The notes under the pieces are model-generated. The model was not told where the DNA came from and searched no databases. It was given only the letters and a program-made list of their open reading frames with translations. A program made the translations under genes and the position numbers. Below, in pieces: positions 1 to 5,539 of a stretch of DNA of 5,539 nucleotides (positions are counted from its first letter, which is position 1; every line of letters starts with the position of its first letter). Origin of the DNA: Rhizobium sp. Q54 (GTDB lineage: Bacteria; Pseudomonadota; Alphaproteobacteria; Rhizobiales; Beijerinckiaceae); the NCBI GenBank assembly GCA_945903655.1, contig CAMDOY010000265.1, positions 1-5,539 of the forward strand. Reading direction: 5' to 3'.

Positions 1-1005
1 TGCCGCTCCGACCGCGAGATCCCCCGCGAGGAGCGCCGCAAGCTCGCCCTGTTCTGCAATGTGCGCGAAGGCGCCGTCATCGAGGCCCGCGACGTCGGCT
101 CGATCTATGACGTGCCCCGCGCCTATCACGAGGCCGGGCTTGACCGGGAAGTGCTGGCCGCCTTCGGCATCGAGCCCGCCCCCAAGCCCGACATGACCCG
201 CTGGAACGCGGTCTCCGAGGCCGTCCACACGCCCGAGGGCGAGGTCACCATCGCGGTGGTGGGCAAATATACGGGCCTCAAGGACGCCTATAAGTCGCTC
301 ATCGAGGCGCTGGCCCATGGGGGCATGGCCAACAAGGTGCGCGTCAAGCTCGACTGGATCGAGAGCGAATTGTTTGAGGGCGGCGATCCCGCGCCCCATC
401 TGGAGCATGTGCACGGCATCATGGTGCCCGGCGGCTTTGGCCAGCGCGGCGCCGAGGGCAAGATTCTGGCGGCCCGTTTCGCGCGGGAGCGCAAGGTGCC
501 CTATTTCGGCATCTGTTTCGGCATGCAGATGGCCGTGATCGAGGCGGCTCGTTCGCTGGCGGGCGTCACGGACGCCAATTCCACGGAATTCGGCCCCACG
601 ACCGAGCCGGTCGTCGGCCTGATGACCGAATGGATGCGCGGCAACGAGCTGGAGACGCGACGCGAGGGCGGCAATCTCGGCGGCACCATGCGTCTGGGCG
701 CCTTCCGCGCCAGCCTGAAGCCCGGTTCGAAGATCGCCGCCATCTACAAGAGCGAGGCCATCTCCGAGCGCCACCGCCACCGCTACGAGGTCAACACCGC
801 CTATCGCGACCGGCTGGAGGCCAAGGGCCTCAGTTTCGCGGGCACCTCGCCCGACGGGCTGCTGCCCGAGACGGTGGAGCTGGTGGACCATCCCTGGTTC
901 ATCGGCGTGCAATATCACCCCGAACTGAAATCCCGCCCCTTCGAGCCGCATCCGCTCTTCGCGAGTTTCATTGCAGCGGCGAAGGCGCAGAGCCGGTTGG
1001 TGTGA
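1..1005 (+). CDS. pyrG: CTP synthase, C-terminal part (5' end outside window)
   Basis: Codons run open from base 1 to the TGA at 1003-1005, giving 334 residues; the GTG at 61 is internal, not a start, because the 20 codons before it (starting CRSDREIP, ending LALFCN) continue the family sequence. CTP synthase makes CTP from UTP, ATP and glutamine in the cytosol, the last step of de novo pyrimidine nucleotide synthesis. The window holds the end of the synthetase domain (codons 1 to about 75) and the full class I glutamine amidotransferase domain (about 80-334). Visible motifs are the VVGKY start of that domain, the oxyanion strand PGGFGQRG (codons 143-150), the nucleophile Cys172 in GICFGMQ, the GGTMRLG segment, HRHRYEVN (about 258-265), and His306 and Glu308 in QYHPEL, matching E. 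coli Cys379, His515 and Glu517. The family is about 545 residues, so roughly 210 are missing upstream. Nothing looks broken. About 90% of a 50-codon sample ends in G or C. It converges on the minus-strand genes with only 18 bp between stop codons. Confidence 0.98.
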   Translation, partial: CRSDREIPREERRKLALFCNVREGAVIEARDVGSIYDVPRAYHEAGLDREVLAAFGIEPAPKPDMTRWNAVSEAVHTPEGEVTIAVVGKYTGLKDAYKSLIEALAHGGMANKVRVKLDWIESELFEGGDPAPHLEHVHGIMVPGGFGQRGAEGKILAARFARERKVPYFGICFGMQMAVIEAARSLAGVTDANSTEFGPTTEPVVGLMTEWMRGNELETRREGGNLGGTMRLGAFRASLKPGSKIAAIYKSEAISERHRHRYEVNTAYRDRLEAKGLSFAGTSPDGLLPETVELVDHPWFIGVQYHPELKSRPFEPHPLFASFIAAAKAQSRLV

Positions 1006-1023
1006 GCCGGGGGCGGCGCGTAG

Positions 1024-1299
1024 TCACCCCGTACACCCCCGCCGCCGCTCCCAGCTCTGCAAAACCGCTACCTCGCGCGCCTCCTCCGGCGCCAGTTTAC
1101 CGAAGGGCGGGACGCAGCCCGGGCCGAAGATGGCGCGGGCGCGCTGGCTTTGGAAGCAGTAGCCGTTGTTGGCGTAGATCTAGTTGCGCGCCAGCCAAAG
1201 CTCCTCGCAGGACATGCGCGAGGCGCCCTCGGCCAGCGCCTGCTGGGCGAGGCCAAGCAGGAGGGCGATGGTGATGGCGGCGGTTCGGGCGGGGCGCAT
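1024..1299 (-). pseudogene. Small secreted YARHG-domain protein interrupted by an in-frame TAG
   Basis: Reading the minus strand from the ATG at 1299 to the TGA at 1026-1024 gives 92 codons with one internal stop, TAG at 1182-1180 (codon 40). The first 23 residues form a signal peptide: Arg-containing start, hydrophobic AITIALLLGLA, and an ALA cleavage site before Glu24. The mature part begins with CEELWLARN, then the stop, then IYANNGYCF, RARAIFGPGC, PPFGKL and a WERRRGC end. This is the pattern of small periplasmic or secreted YARHG-type proteins, with four cysteines (31, 48, 62, 89) in the mature part. The function of this family is not established. The stop falls inside the conserved RN-x-IYA core and everything after it remains in frame, so this is either a recent nonsense mutation (CAG to TAG is one transition) or a sequence error. 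As written, the product would be 39 residues. The gene starts 15 bp after the oxidoreductase stop and in the same frame, so it is probably co-transcribed with it. Confidence 0.8.
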
Positions 1300-1314
1300 G
1301 CGCAGTCTTTTGGC

Positions 1315-2937
1315 CTATGACGCGGCGATGTCCGACAGCGCCTCGCCCGCATCCCACGGCTTCCACCAGAGCTTCAGGCCCAGATCCCGCGCGATGATCC
1401 CCGCGCTGATATAGCCCGCCCCGCCGGAGATGGCGCCGCCGGGGTGGCAGGCGGAGCCCGCCATGTAGAGATTGCTGATGGGGGTGCGGTAGCCGAAATG
1501 GTTGTACATGACCTGCTCGGCGTTGAAGGCGCCCATGAAAATGTCGCCCTGCACCATGTTGATCATTTCCTGGGTATATTCGCGTCCGGTGTAGACATAC
1601 TTCCCGATGATGTTCTTGCGGGTGAGGTTCGGCGCGTAGGAGGCGAAGACATCAATGATCTTCTCCGAGAACTCCTCCTTGAAGTCCTCATAGTCCATGC
1701 CGCCGATGTCGGGGTTGATGGGCATCACATGCCAGGCGTAGGTCGTGTGCTTGCCGGGTGGCGCCTGGGTGGGGTCGAGCAGGCTCAGCGGCCCTGAGCC
1801 GAACTGAATGATGCGCGGCACGCGGCCCGCCTTCACGTCCTCGAAGGCCGAGGACAGGTCCTCCATGGTCTCGGCGCCCAGACTCCATTTGAGGGCGCGG
1901 TTGACGTTGGGGTCGAAGGCGGCGGCCTTGAACTGGGGGCTTTCCTCCAGCGCCAGATGCACGCCGAAGAGGCTCCAGCCCGTGTACTGGAAATTGTCCA
2001 GCTTCTCGCCGAAGGCCGTGGGCAGCTGGCTACGGCCCACCAGCTTCTCGAAGGTCTGGTGCACATCCAGCGTGCTCGCGACGAACTGGCTGGCGCGCAC
2101 GGTGCGCCCATCCGCCAATTCGATGCCGCTGGCCTTGCCGCCCTCGACGATGATGTTCTTCACATTGACCTGCGGCTGATAGACGCCGCCCGCTGCGATG
2201 AAGGTCTCCATGAGGCCGCGGGCCAGATTGAACGAGCCGCCCTTGCACAGCTGATAGCCGCTCTCCAGATCGAAGGCGCGGATGACCGAGCCCATGGGGC
2301 TGGTCTTGGACATGGTGTCCGTGAGCCAGGTGCCGAAGAGCGAGACCTTGAAGAGGAACAGGAGCTTGACATGCTCGTCCTCGAACAGTTCCTGCACCAC
2401 GTCGAGGGGCTGACGGTTTGCGACTTCAAGGAAATCGCGTCCGATGGCGCTGCGCGAGAGCAGGGCTTCCCGCTCTGCTCTGGGGAGGGGATCGGCGTAG
2501 CGTTCGCGAATCAGGATGCGCGAGGTGATCTCCTCGGCCTTGCGGTTCCAATCCTTGAAGGTCTGGGCGTCCTTCTTCGAGAAGCGCGCCACATTGGCGA
2601 GGGTCTCGTCGAGGTGGCGACCGAAGACGAGCGCGGTGCCATCCTTGTGGGGCTGGCCGAATTCATAAGGAGGCGTGATGTATTCCACGCGATCTCCCAA
2701 GCCCAGATCATGGAACCAGGGGGTCTCGGAAATGTGGAAGTGATTAATGGAGTGGAGGTTGTGATAGAAGCCCGGCTTCGTCGCCTCCTTGGTGCAGAGC
2801 CCGCCGCCGTAATCAAGGCGCCGCTCCACCAGCAGGATCTTCAACCCGGCGCGCGCCAGATAGCTGCCGAGCACAAGTCCGTGATGGCCCGCGCCGATGA
2901 TGATGCCGTCATAATAGCGCTCAAGAGCCTTGGACAT
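1315..2937 (-). CDS. FAD-dependent oxidoreductase, phytoene desaturase / PYROXD2-like family
   Basis: A complete 540-residue flavoprotein. The N-terminus carries a Rossmann-type dinucleotide site: GAGHHG at residues 15-20, followed by LLVE with Glu38 placed to bind the ADP ribose, then GGG at 44-46. The C-terminus has the typical second FAD motif of CrtI-like amine oxidase-fold enzymes, from NLYMAGSACHPGG (489) through GGAGYISAG to IIARDLGLK. Known relatives desaturate or oxidise C-C or C-N bonds, with oxygen, quinone or another acceptor; the substrate here cannot be read from sequence. No carotenoid genes lie nearby, so a carotenoid role is not supported. There is no signal peptide, so it is cytosolic or peripherally membrane-bound. 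The ATG at 2937 is chosen because the dinucleotide fold begins at residue 10 and a purine-rich GGGGGA (2948-2943) sits 5 nt upstream. It diverges from the fused transporter and is followed after 15 bp by the YARHG gene. Confidence 0.93.
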   Translation of the reverse strand: MSKALERYYDGIIIGAGHHGLVLGSYLARAGLKILLVERRLDYGGGLCTKEATKPGFYHNLHSINHFHISETPWFHDLGLGDRVEYITPPYEFGQPHKDGTALVFGRHLDETLANVARFSKKDAQTFKDWNRKAEEITSRILIRERYADPLPRAEREALLSRSAIGRDFLEVANRQPLDVVQELFEDEHVKLLFLFKVSLFGTWLTDTMSKTSPMGSVIRAFDLESGYQLCKGGSFNLARGLMETFIAAGGVYQPQVNVKNIIVEGGKASGIELADGRTVRASQFVASTLDVHQTFEKLVGRSQLPTAFGEKLDNFQYTGWSLFGVHLALEESPQFKAAAFDPNVNRALKWSLGAETMEDLSSAFEDVKAGRVPRIIQFGSGPLSLLDPTQAPPGKHTTYAWHVMPINPDIGGMDYEDFKEEFSEKIIDVFASYAPNLTRKNIIGKYVYTGREYTQEMINMVQGDIFMGAFNAEQVMYNHFGYRTPISNLYMAGSACHPGGAISGGAGYISAGIIARDLGLKLWWKPWDAGEALSDIAAS

Positions 2938-2991
2938 GGCGGTCCCCCAATTTGGTCAAGTGATTATCATTCTGTACTGGATCGACGTGTG

Positions 2992-3008
2992 ACCGGGAAC
3001 ATCCCGGT
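2992..3008. promoter_or_regulatory. Perfect 7-3-7 palindrome, candidate operator
   Basis: ACCGGGA and TCCCGGT are exact inverted repeats around the 3-bp centre ACA. The site begins 55 bp upstream of the oxidoreductase ATG and would cover the -10 position of the candidate leftward promoter. A three-base loop and the lack of a T run argue against a terminator, so a dimeric repressor or activator site is more likely. The regulator family is not identifiable. Confidence 0.5.
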
Positions 3009-3026
3009 AGGTCAGTCACCAGTCAA
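2998..3026 (-). promoter_or_regulatory. Weak candidate sigma70 promoter for the oxidoreductase
   Basis: On the minus strand a good -35 box, TTGACT (3026-3021), is followed after 17 bp by GATGTT (3003-2998), which matches the -10 consensus at only three of six positions. It points to the oxidoreductase and overlaps the palindrome at 2992-3008, which would suit repression or activator-dependent use. Support is modest. Confidence 0.3.
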
Positions 3027-3047
3027 GGGGGTGTCCTATTTTCACAT

Positions 3048-3070
3048 TTTCGTGAAAGTTGATCACGAAA
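3048..3070. promoter_or_regulatory. Perfect 8-7-8 inverted repeat, candidate operator
   Basis: TTTCGTGA (3048-3055) and TCACGAAA (3063-3070) are exact inverted repeats with a 7-bp spacer, so the half-site centres lie 15 bp apart. A second, nested inverted repeat, TTTCAC (3040-3045) and GTGAAA (3052-3057), shares the left arm, giving an array of GTGA/TCAC half-sites. The 23-bp site overlaps the -35 box of the candidate transporter promoter, a usual place for repression. Half-site shape and spacing fit a dimeric helix-turn-helix regulator, but the family cannot be named from this. Confidence 0.55.
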
Positions 3071-3088
3071 TTATCACATCTATATGAT
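3059..3088 (+). promoter_or_regulatory. Candidate sigma70 promoter for the fused transporter
   Basis: TTGATC (3059-3064, four of six to consensus) and TATGAT (3083-3088, five of six) are separated by 18 bp. A shifted -10, TATATG at 3081-3086, would give 16 bp. Transcription would begin near 3095 and leave a leader of about 140 nt before the transporter start. The -35 box lies inside the inverted repeat at 3048-3070. Confidence 0.4.
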
Positions 3089-3171
3089 TACCACTTTGTG
3101 CTAGCTTCCGTGATGGTATCCGCCAGTTTCGAGTCATGCGTCTTGTTTTTGCGCAGGCTTGAGCGTGGATA

Positions 3172-3200
3172 GGTGGGAGCGCTTGGGAGAGCTCTCCACC
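3172..3200 (+). promoter_or_regulatory. Leader hairpin and 12-bp palindrome upstream of the transporter
   Basis: In RNA, GGTGGGAGC (3172-3180) can pair with GCTC and CCACC (3191-3200, one bulged U at 3195), giving a nine-pair stem with a 10-nt loop. The alternative perfect palindrome GGAGAGCTCTCC (3186-3197) uses the right arm and cannot form at the same time. The structure ends 20 nt before the ribosome binding site (purine run 3221-3230), so it does not mask it directly. It could be a leader control element, an mRNA-stabilising stem or a DNA site. Confidence 0.35.
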
Positions 3201-3234
3201 CGGAAATTTTAGGGCACTCGGGGAAGGAAACCCT

Positions 3235-5283
3235 ATGGATGTGAGTATGCTCGACGCGGCCGGTAAGGCCTTCGTCTTGATGTTTAACCCCTGGACCTTG
3301 TTGATGCTTTCCTGCGGCGTCCTCATGGGTCTGGTTCTCGGCATCTTGCCGGGCATCGGCGGGCTCGCGGGAACCGCGCTTCTGCTACCCTTCACATTCA
3401 GCATGGACCCGATCGCCGCCATGGCGCTGCTGTTGGGACTTGCATCGACAACAGCGACCGGCGACCCCATTCCAGCGATTCTATTCGGCGTGCCCGGGGG
3501 AGCCGGGTCCGCAGCGACAGTTCTGGATGGTCTGCCCATGGCCAAAAGGGGCGAGGCGAGCCGGGCTCTTTCGGCGGCCTACATGTCCTCTATGATGGGT
3601 GGCGTCTTCGGCGCTTTCCTGATGGCCATCTGTATCCCGATCCTGCGGCCGGTTATGCTTTACATAGGATCGCCAGAATTGTTGGCCTTCTCGGTATTGG
3701 GCATTTCCTTCGTGGCGACGCTCTCGGGCAAGGCGCCATTGCGAGGGCTCGGCGCCGCCGCTCTGGGCATCATGATCGCGATGATTGGCTCGGATCCCCA
3801 GACCGGAACGCTGCGCTACACCCTCGATACTCTCTACCTCTGGGAGGGCGCGCCGCTTGTTCCGATTGTGCTTGGGCTCTTCGCCTTGCCTGAACTGGCG
3901 GACCTCGCCATCGCCCGCACCGCCATTTCCGGCGACATGACCAAGACGGACCGTCAGGGCATGTGGCAAGGCGCGCGCGATTGTTTCGAGAACTGGTGGC
4001 TCGTCATTCGCTGCTCCTGGCTTGGAGCGGCGCTGGGCGCCATTCCCGGCATCGGCGGCGCGGTGGTGGACTGGCTGGCCTATGGCCATGCCGTGCGCAC
4101 CGAGAAGGGCGCTTCGCAGACCTTCGGGCGTGGCGACGTGCGTGGCGTCATCGCCTCCGAAAGCGCCAACAACTCGCGCGAGGGCGGTGCGCTTGTGCCG
4201 ACCGTCGCCTTCGGCGTTCCCGGCTCCGCCGGTATGGCGATCTTGCTGGGCGCCTTCATGATCCATGGTCTTGTGCCGGGTCCCGACATGCTGTCGAAGA
4301 ACCTGCACATTACCTATTCCATGGTCTGGTCGGTGGCTCTGGCCAACGTGCTGGGCGCTGGCCTGTGCTACGCCTTCTCCACGCAGTTCGCCCGTCTGGC
4401 GACCCTGCGTTACACCCTGATCATGCCCAGCGTTCTGGGCATCATCTACATCGGCGCCTTTCAGGGCACGCGCAACTGGGGCGATCTGTGGACCCTGCTC
4501 ATCTTCGGCGTGTTCGGCTGGACCATGAAGCAGTTGAAGTGGCCGCGTCCGCCGCTGATCCTCGGCCTCGTGCTGGGCGACATCATCGAGCGCTACATGT
4601 TCATCTCTATCCAGCGTTACGGCGTGGAGTGGTTTGCGCGTCCGCTCGTGATCGTTCTCTTCGCGGTCTCGATTTACGGATTGATGCGTCCCCTCATTCA
4701 GGACGTGCGCAAGGAAGGCGGCGTCATGAAGATGCTGAGCGGTTATGGTACCTTCAACTTCCAAAAGCATAATTGGTTCCATATCTTCGTGATCGGCGTG
4801 ATCTCGGTCATGTTGTTTGAGGCCTCCCGTTGGAACTGGCACGCCAAAATCGTTCCCGTGATCGTGGGTTCGATTGGCCTCGTCATCTGTATCGTAGCCT
4901 TGTTGAACGAGGTCGCCCGCAAGCCGATGCTCGCCACCGCTGGCGGAGGCCAGGCGGATGAAAAGATCCACATGGATCTTGAATCCGACACGGGCCATCT
5001 GCCGCCGTCGACGGTCGCCTTCCGCGGCGCCATCTTCTTCGGCTGGCTGCTTGCGTTCATGGGCTCCATGGCGGTGATTGGCCTCCTCCCGACCGTGCCG
5101 ATCTTCGTGTTGCTCTATATGCGTCTTGAAGGACCGGAGCCTTGGAAGCTGGTCATTCCCCAGGCGGCGGGCCTCACGGTCTTCATCTGGGTGGTCTTCG
5201 ACAAACTTCTGACGATCCCGTGGCCTCAGACCTATATGGGCATCTGGTTCCCGATCCTAAAGAATTACATTCCTTCGGTCTGA
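3235..5283 (+). CDS. Fused TctA-TctB tripartite tricarboxylate transporter permease
   Basis: A 682-residue inner-membrane protein. Residues 1 to about 495 match the large TctA subunit (normally about 500 residues) and show its internal duplication: LPGIGG (38-43) with FGVPGGAGS (84-92) in the first half, and IPGIGG (270-275), the ESANN-to-GGALVPT stretch (about 308-323) and FGVPGSAGM (326-334) in the second. After a short charged link, residues 514-682 form a TctB-like small membrane domain: hydrophobic spans near 514-530 and 538-558, a hydrophilic loop 561-597, then spans near 598-630 and 643-660. TctAB systems use ion gradients and need a periplasmic binding protein (TctC) to deliver carboxylates; none is in the window. 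The ATG at 3235 has GGGAAGGAAA (3221-3230) upstream, with 5 nt between AAGGAA and the start. About 74% of its first 100 codons end in G or C, against about 90% in a pyrG sample. A strong terminator follows, so the downstream gene is not in this operon. Confidence 0.92.
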   Translation: MDVSMLDAAGKAFVLMFNPWTLLMLSCGVLMGLVLGILPGIGGLAGTALLLPFTFSMDPIAAMALLLGLASTTATGDPIPAILFGVPGGAGSAATVLDGLPMAKRGEASRALSAAYMSSMMGGVFGAFLMAICIPILRPVMLYIGSPELLAFSVLGISFVATLSGKAPLRGLGAAALGIMIAMIGSDPQTGTLRYTLDTLYLWEGAPLVPIVLGLFALPELADLAIARTAISGDMTKTDRQGMWQGARDCFENWWLVIRCSWLGAALGAIPGIGGAVVDWLAYGHAVRTEKGASQTFGRGDVRGVIASESANNSREGGALVPTVAFGVPGSAGMAILLGAFMIHGLVPGPDMLSKNLHITYSMVWSVALANVLGAGLCYAFSTQFARLATLRYTLIMPSVLGIIYIGAFQGTRNWGDLWTLLIFGVFGWTMKQLKWPRPPLILGLVLGDIIERYMFISIQRYGVEWFARPLVIVLFAVSIYGLMRPLIQDVRKEGGVMKMLSGYGTFNFQKHNWFHIFVIGVISVMLFEASRWNWHAKIVPVIVGSIGLVICIVALLNEVARKPMLATAGGGQADEKIHMDLESDTGHLPPSTVAFRGAIFFGWLLAFMGSMAVIGLLPTVPIFVLLYMRLEGPEPWKLVIPQAAGLTVFIWVVFDKLLTIPWPQTYMGIWFPILKNYIPSV

Positions 5284-5285
5284 TG

Positions 5286-5301
5286 TTCTCATAAATGAGA
5301 A
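5286..5301. repeat. Short palindrome just after the transporter stop codon
   Basis: TTCTCAT and ATGAGAA are exact inverted repeats with AA between them, starting 3 nt after the TGA at 5281-5283. In RNA this can form a small A/U-rich stem directly before the main terminator hairpin. It has no T run of its own and is probably an accessory 3' end structure. Confidence 0.5.
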
Positions 5302-5306
5302 AGAAG

Positions 5307-5335
5307 GGCGGTCCGCGTTAGCGGGCCGCCTTTTT
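5307..5335. terminator. Strong intrinsic terminator, likely bidirectional
   Basis: GGCGGTCCGC (5307-5316) pairs with GCGGGCCGCC (5321-5330) over ten positions, one being a G-U wobble on the plus strand, around the loop GTTA, and is followed by TTTTT. The preceding purine run AAGAAG (5301-5306) reads as CTTCTT after the hairpin on the minus strand. The same stem can therefore also end the leftward gene that stops at 5346, where the wobble becomes an A-C mismatch and the T tract is poorer. Confidence 0.92.
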
Positions 5336-5345
5336 CATTTTCGCA

Positions 5346-5539
5346 TTATCGGGAGCGCGCCTTGCGTCGTCCCGCCCGGGTCTTGGGGCGATGGCCGCCA
5401 TAGGCGGGCGCGACCCTTGCGCCGGTGGGGGAGAGCAGAGCGTCCGCGCCGGGGTGGCGGTCATAGGTGCGGGCGCTGTTGGGGGGATAGTATTGCGGCG
5501 TCGGGGCGTTGCGAATTGGCCCGGAGGAGCGCAGTCCAT
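5346..5539 (-). CDS. Unrecognised protein with basic C-terminal tail (5' end outside window)
   Basis: The minus-strand frame read from 5537 down to TAA at 5348-5346 gives the last 63 residues of a protein that starts beyond the window (5538-5539 belong to a split codon). It opens with GLRSSGPIRN, passes through QYYPPNSARTYDRHPG and a Gly/Pro-rich stretch, and ends in a highly basic RPKTRAGRRKARSR tail. This frame is preferred over the one with an ATG at 5539: it stops 11 nt before the terminator structure rather than inside its loop, about 79% of its codons end in G or C, and it has more typical residue content than the Pro/Arg/Ala-rich alternative. The third frame closes early. No domain is recognisable. 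The basic tail could bind nucleic acid or simply be disordered; this is not decidable from 63 residues. Confidence 0.5.
   Translation of the reverse strand, partial: GLRSSGPIRNAPTPQYYPPNSARTYDRHPGADALLSPTGARVAPAYGGHRPKTRAGRRKARSR

Larger units (their letters stand above)
2938..3234. other. Divergent intergenic control region
   Basis: This 297-bp gap separates the start codons of the oxidoreductase (leftward) and the fused transporter (rightward). It is visibly richer in A and T than the flanking genes, above all from 2945 to 2975 and 3035 to 3100. Besides the palindromes and promoter candidates listed separately, it contains a short near-palindrome GTGATTATCAT (2960-2970), a tandem CAGTCA repeat with a 7-bp period (3013-3018 and 3020-3025), and TTATCAC (3071-3077) facing TGATTA (3085-3090). 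No tRNA, sRNA or credible protein gene is seen. A 19-codon ATG frame at 3113-3172 and an 8-codon one at 3136-3162 lack a good ribosome binding site. Confidence 0.8.

Noticed and set aside
630..1274. A 214-codon plus-strand frame overlapping the pyrG end
   Set aside because: Composition is mostly Arg, Ala, Pro and Gly; it is out of frame with the conserved glutaminase domain and antisense to the YARHG gene.
1068..1366. Two uninterrupted Arg/Pro-rich minus-strand frames (1068-1352 and 1097-1366) over the YARHG region
   Set aside because: They are frame shadows of the interrupted YARHG gene. They also overlap the end of the oxidoreductase and have no family features.
1957..3087. A 376-codon plus-strand frame antisense to the oxidoreductase and running into the control region
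   Set aside because: It lacks recognisable motifs and reads through the palindromes and the oxidoreductase start. The opposite strand has both FAD motifs in place.
3113..3172. Possible 19-residue leader peptide upstream of the transporter, and an 8-residue one at 3136-3162
   Set aside because: Neither has a convincing ribosome binding site or a run of regulatory codons, so short open frames by chance explain them.
2938..3234. Search for CRISPR repeats, tRNA genes, insertion sequence ends or attachment sites
   Set aside because: Only short inverted repeats typical of operators are present. No regularly spaced repeats, transposase or tRNA-like structure were seen here or elsewhere in the window.
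3481..4998. A 505-codon open frame antisense to the transporter
   Set aside because: It is rich in His, Asp, Gln and Arg with no domain or hydrophobic pattern, as expected for the complement of a GC-rich membrane protein gene. The sense frame has clear TctA motifs.
5318..5539. Minus-strand frame with an ATG at 5539 and 73 residues
   Set aside because: Its stop lies inside the terminator loop and its last residues are encoded by the hairpin itself. The neighbouring frame ending at 5346 stops cleanly before it.

Overview
The window looks like chromosomal DNA from a high-GC alphaproteobacterium, probably Hyphomicrobiales (Rhizobiales)-like. This is judged from the CTP synthase C-terminus (ending SRLV), a small YARHG-type secreted protein that is common in that order, strongly GC-biased third codon positions, and a TctA-family permease. 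The taxon is an inference, because no rRNA or marker comparison is possible here.

Layout. (1) Positions 1-1005, plus strand: the C-terminal 334 codons of CTP synthase (pyrG), holding the whole glutaminase half. (2) Positions 1024-1299, minus strand: a small secreted YARHG-type gene, intact except for one in-frame amber codon. (3) Positions 1315-2937, minus strand: a complete 540-residue FAD-dependent oxidoreductase of the phytoene-desaturase/PYROXD2-like group. It lies 15 bp upstream of the YARHG gene and in the same reading frame. (4) Positions 2938-3234: a 297-bp divergent control region with two clean palindromes, a candidate promoter for the rightward gene, a weaker candidate for the leftward gene, and a leader hairpin. 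(5) Positions 3235-5283, plus strand: a 682-residue permease in which a TctA-type large membrane subunit is followed by a TctB-like small membrane domain in one chain. (6) Positions 5307-5335: a strong intrinsic terminator, probably bidirectional. (7) Positions 5346-5539, minus strand: the C-terminal end of an unrecognised, basic-tailed protein running off the window.

How it may work together. The oxidoreductase and the fused tripartite-type transporter are divergent and share one compact regulatory region with operator-like palindromes. A plausible reading is a co-regulated uptake-and-oxidation module for an organic (probably carboxylate) substrate. The substrate is unknown, and no TctC-type periplasmic binding protein or regulator gene lies inside the window. 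pyrG is a housekeeping neighbour that converges on this module.
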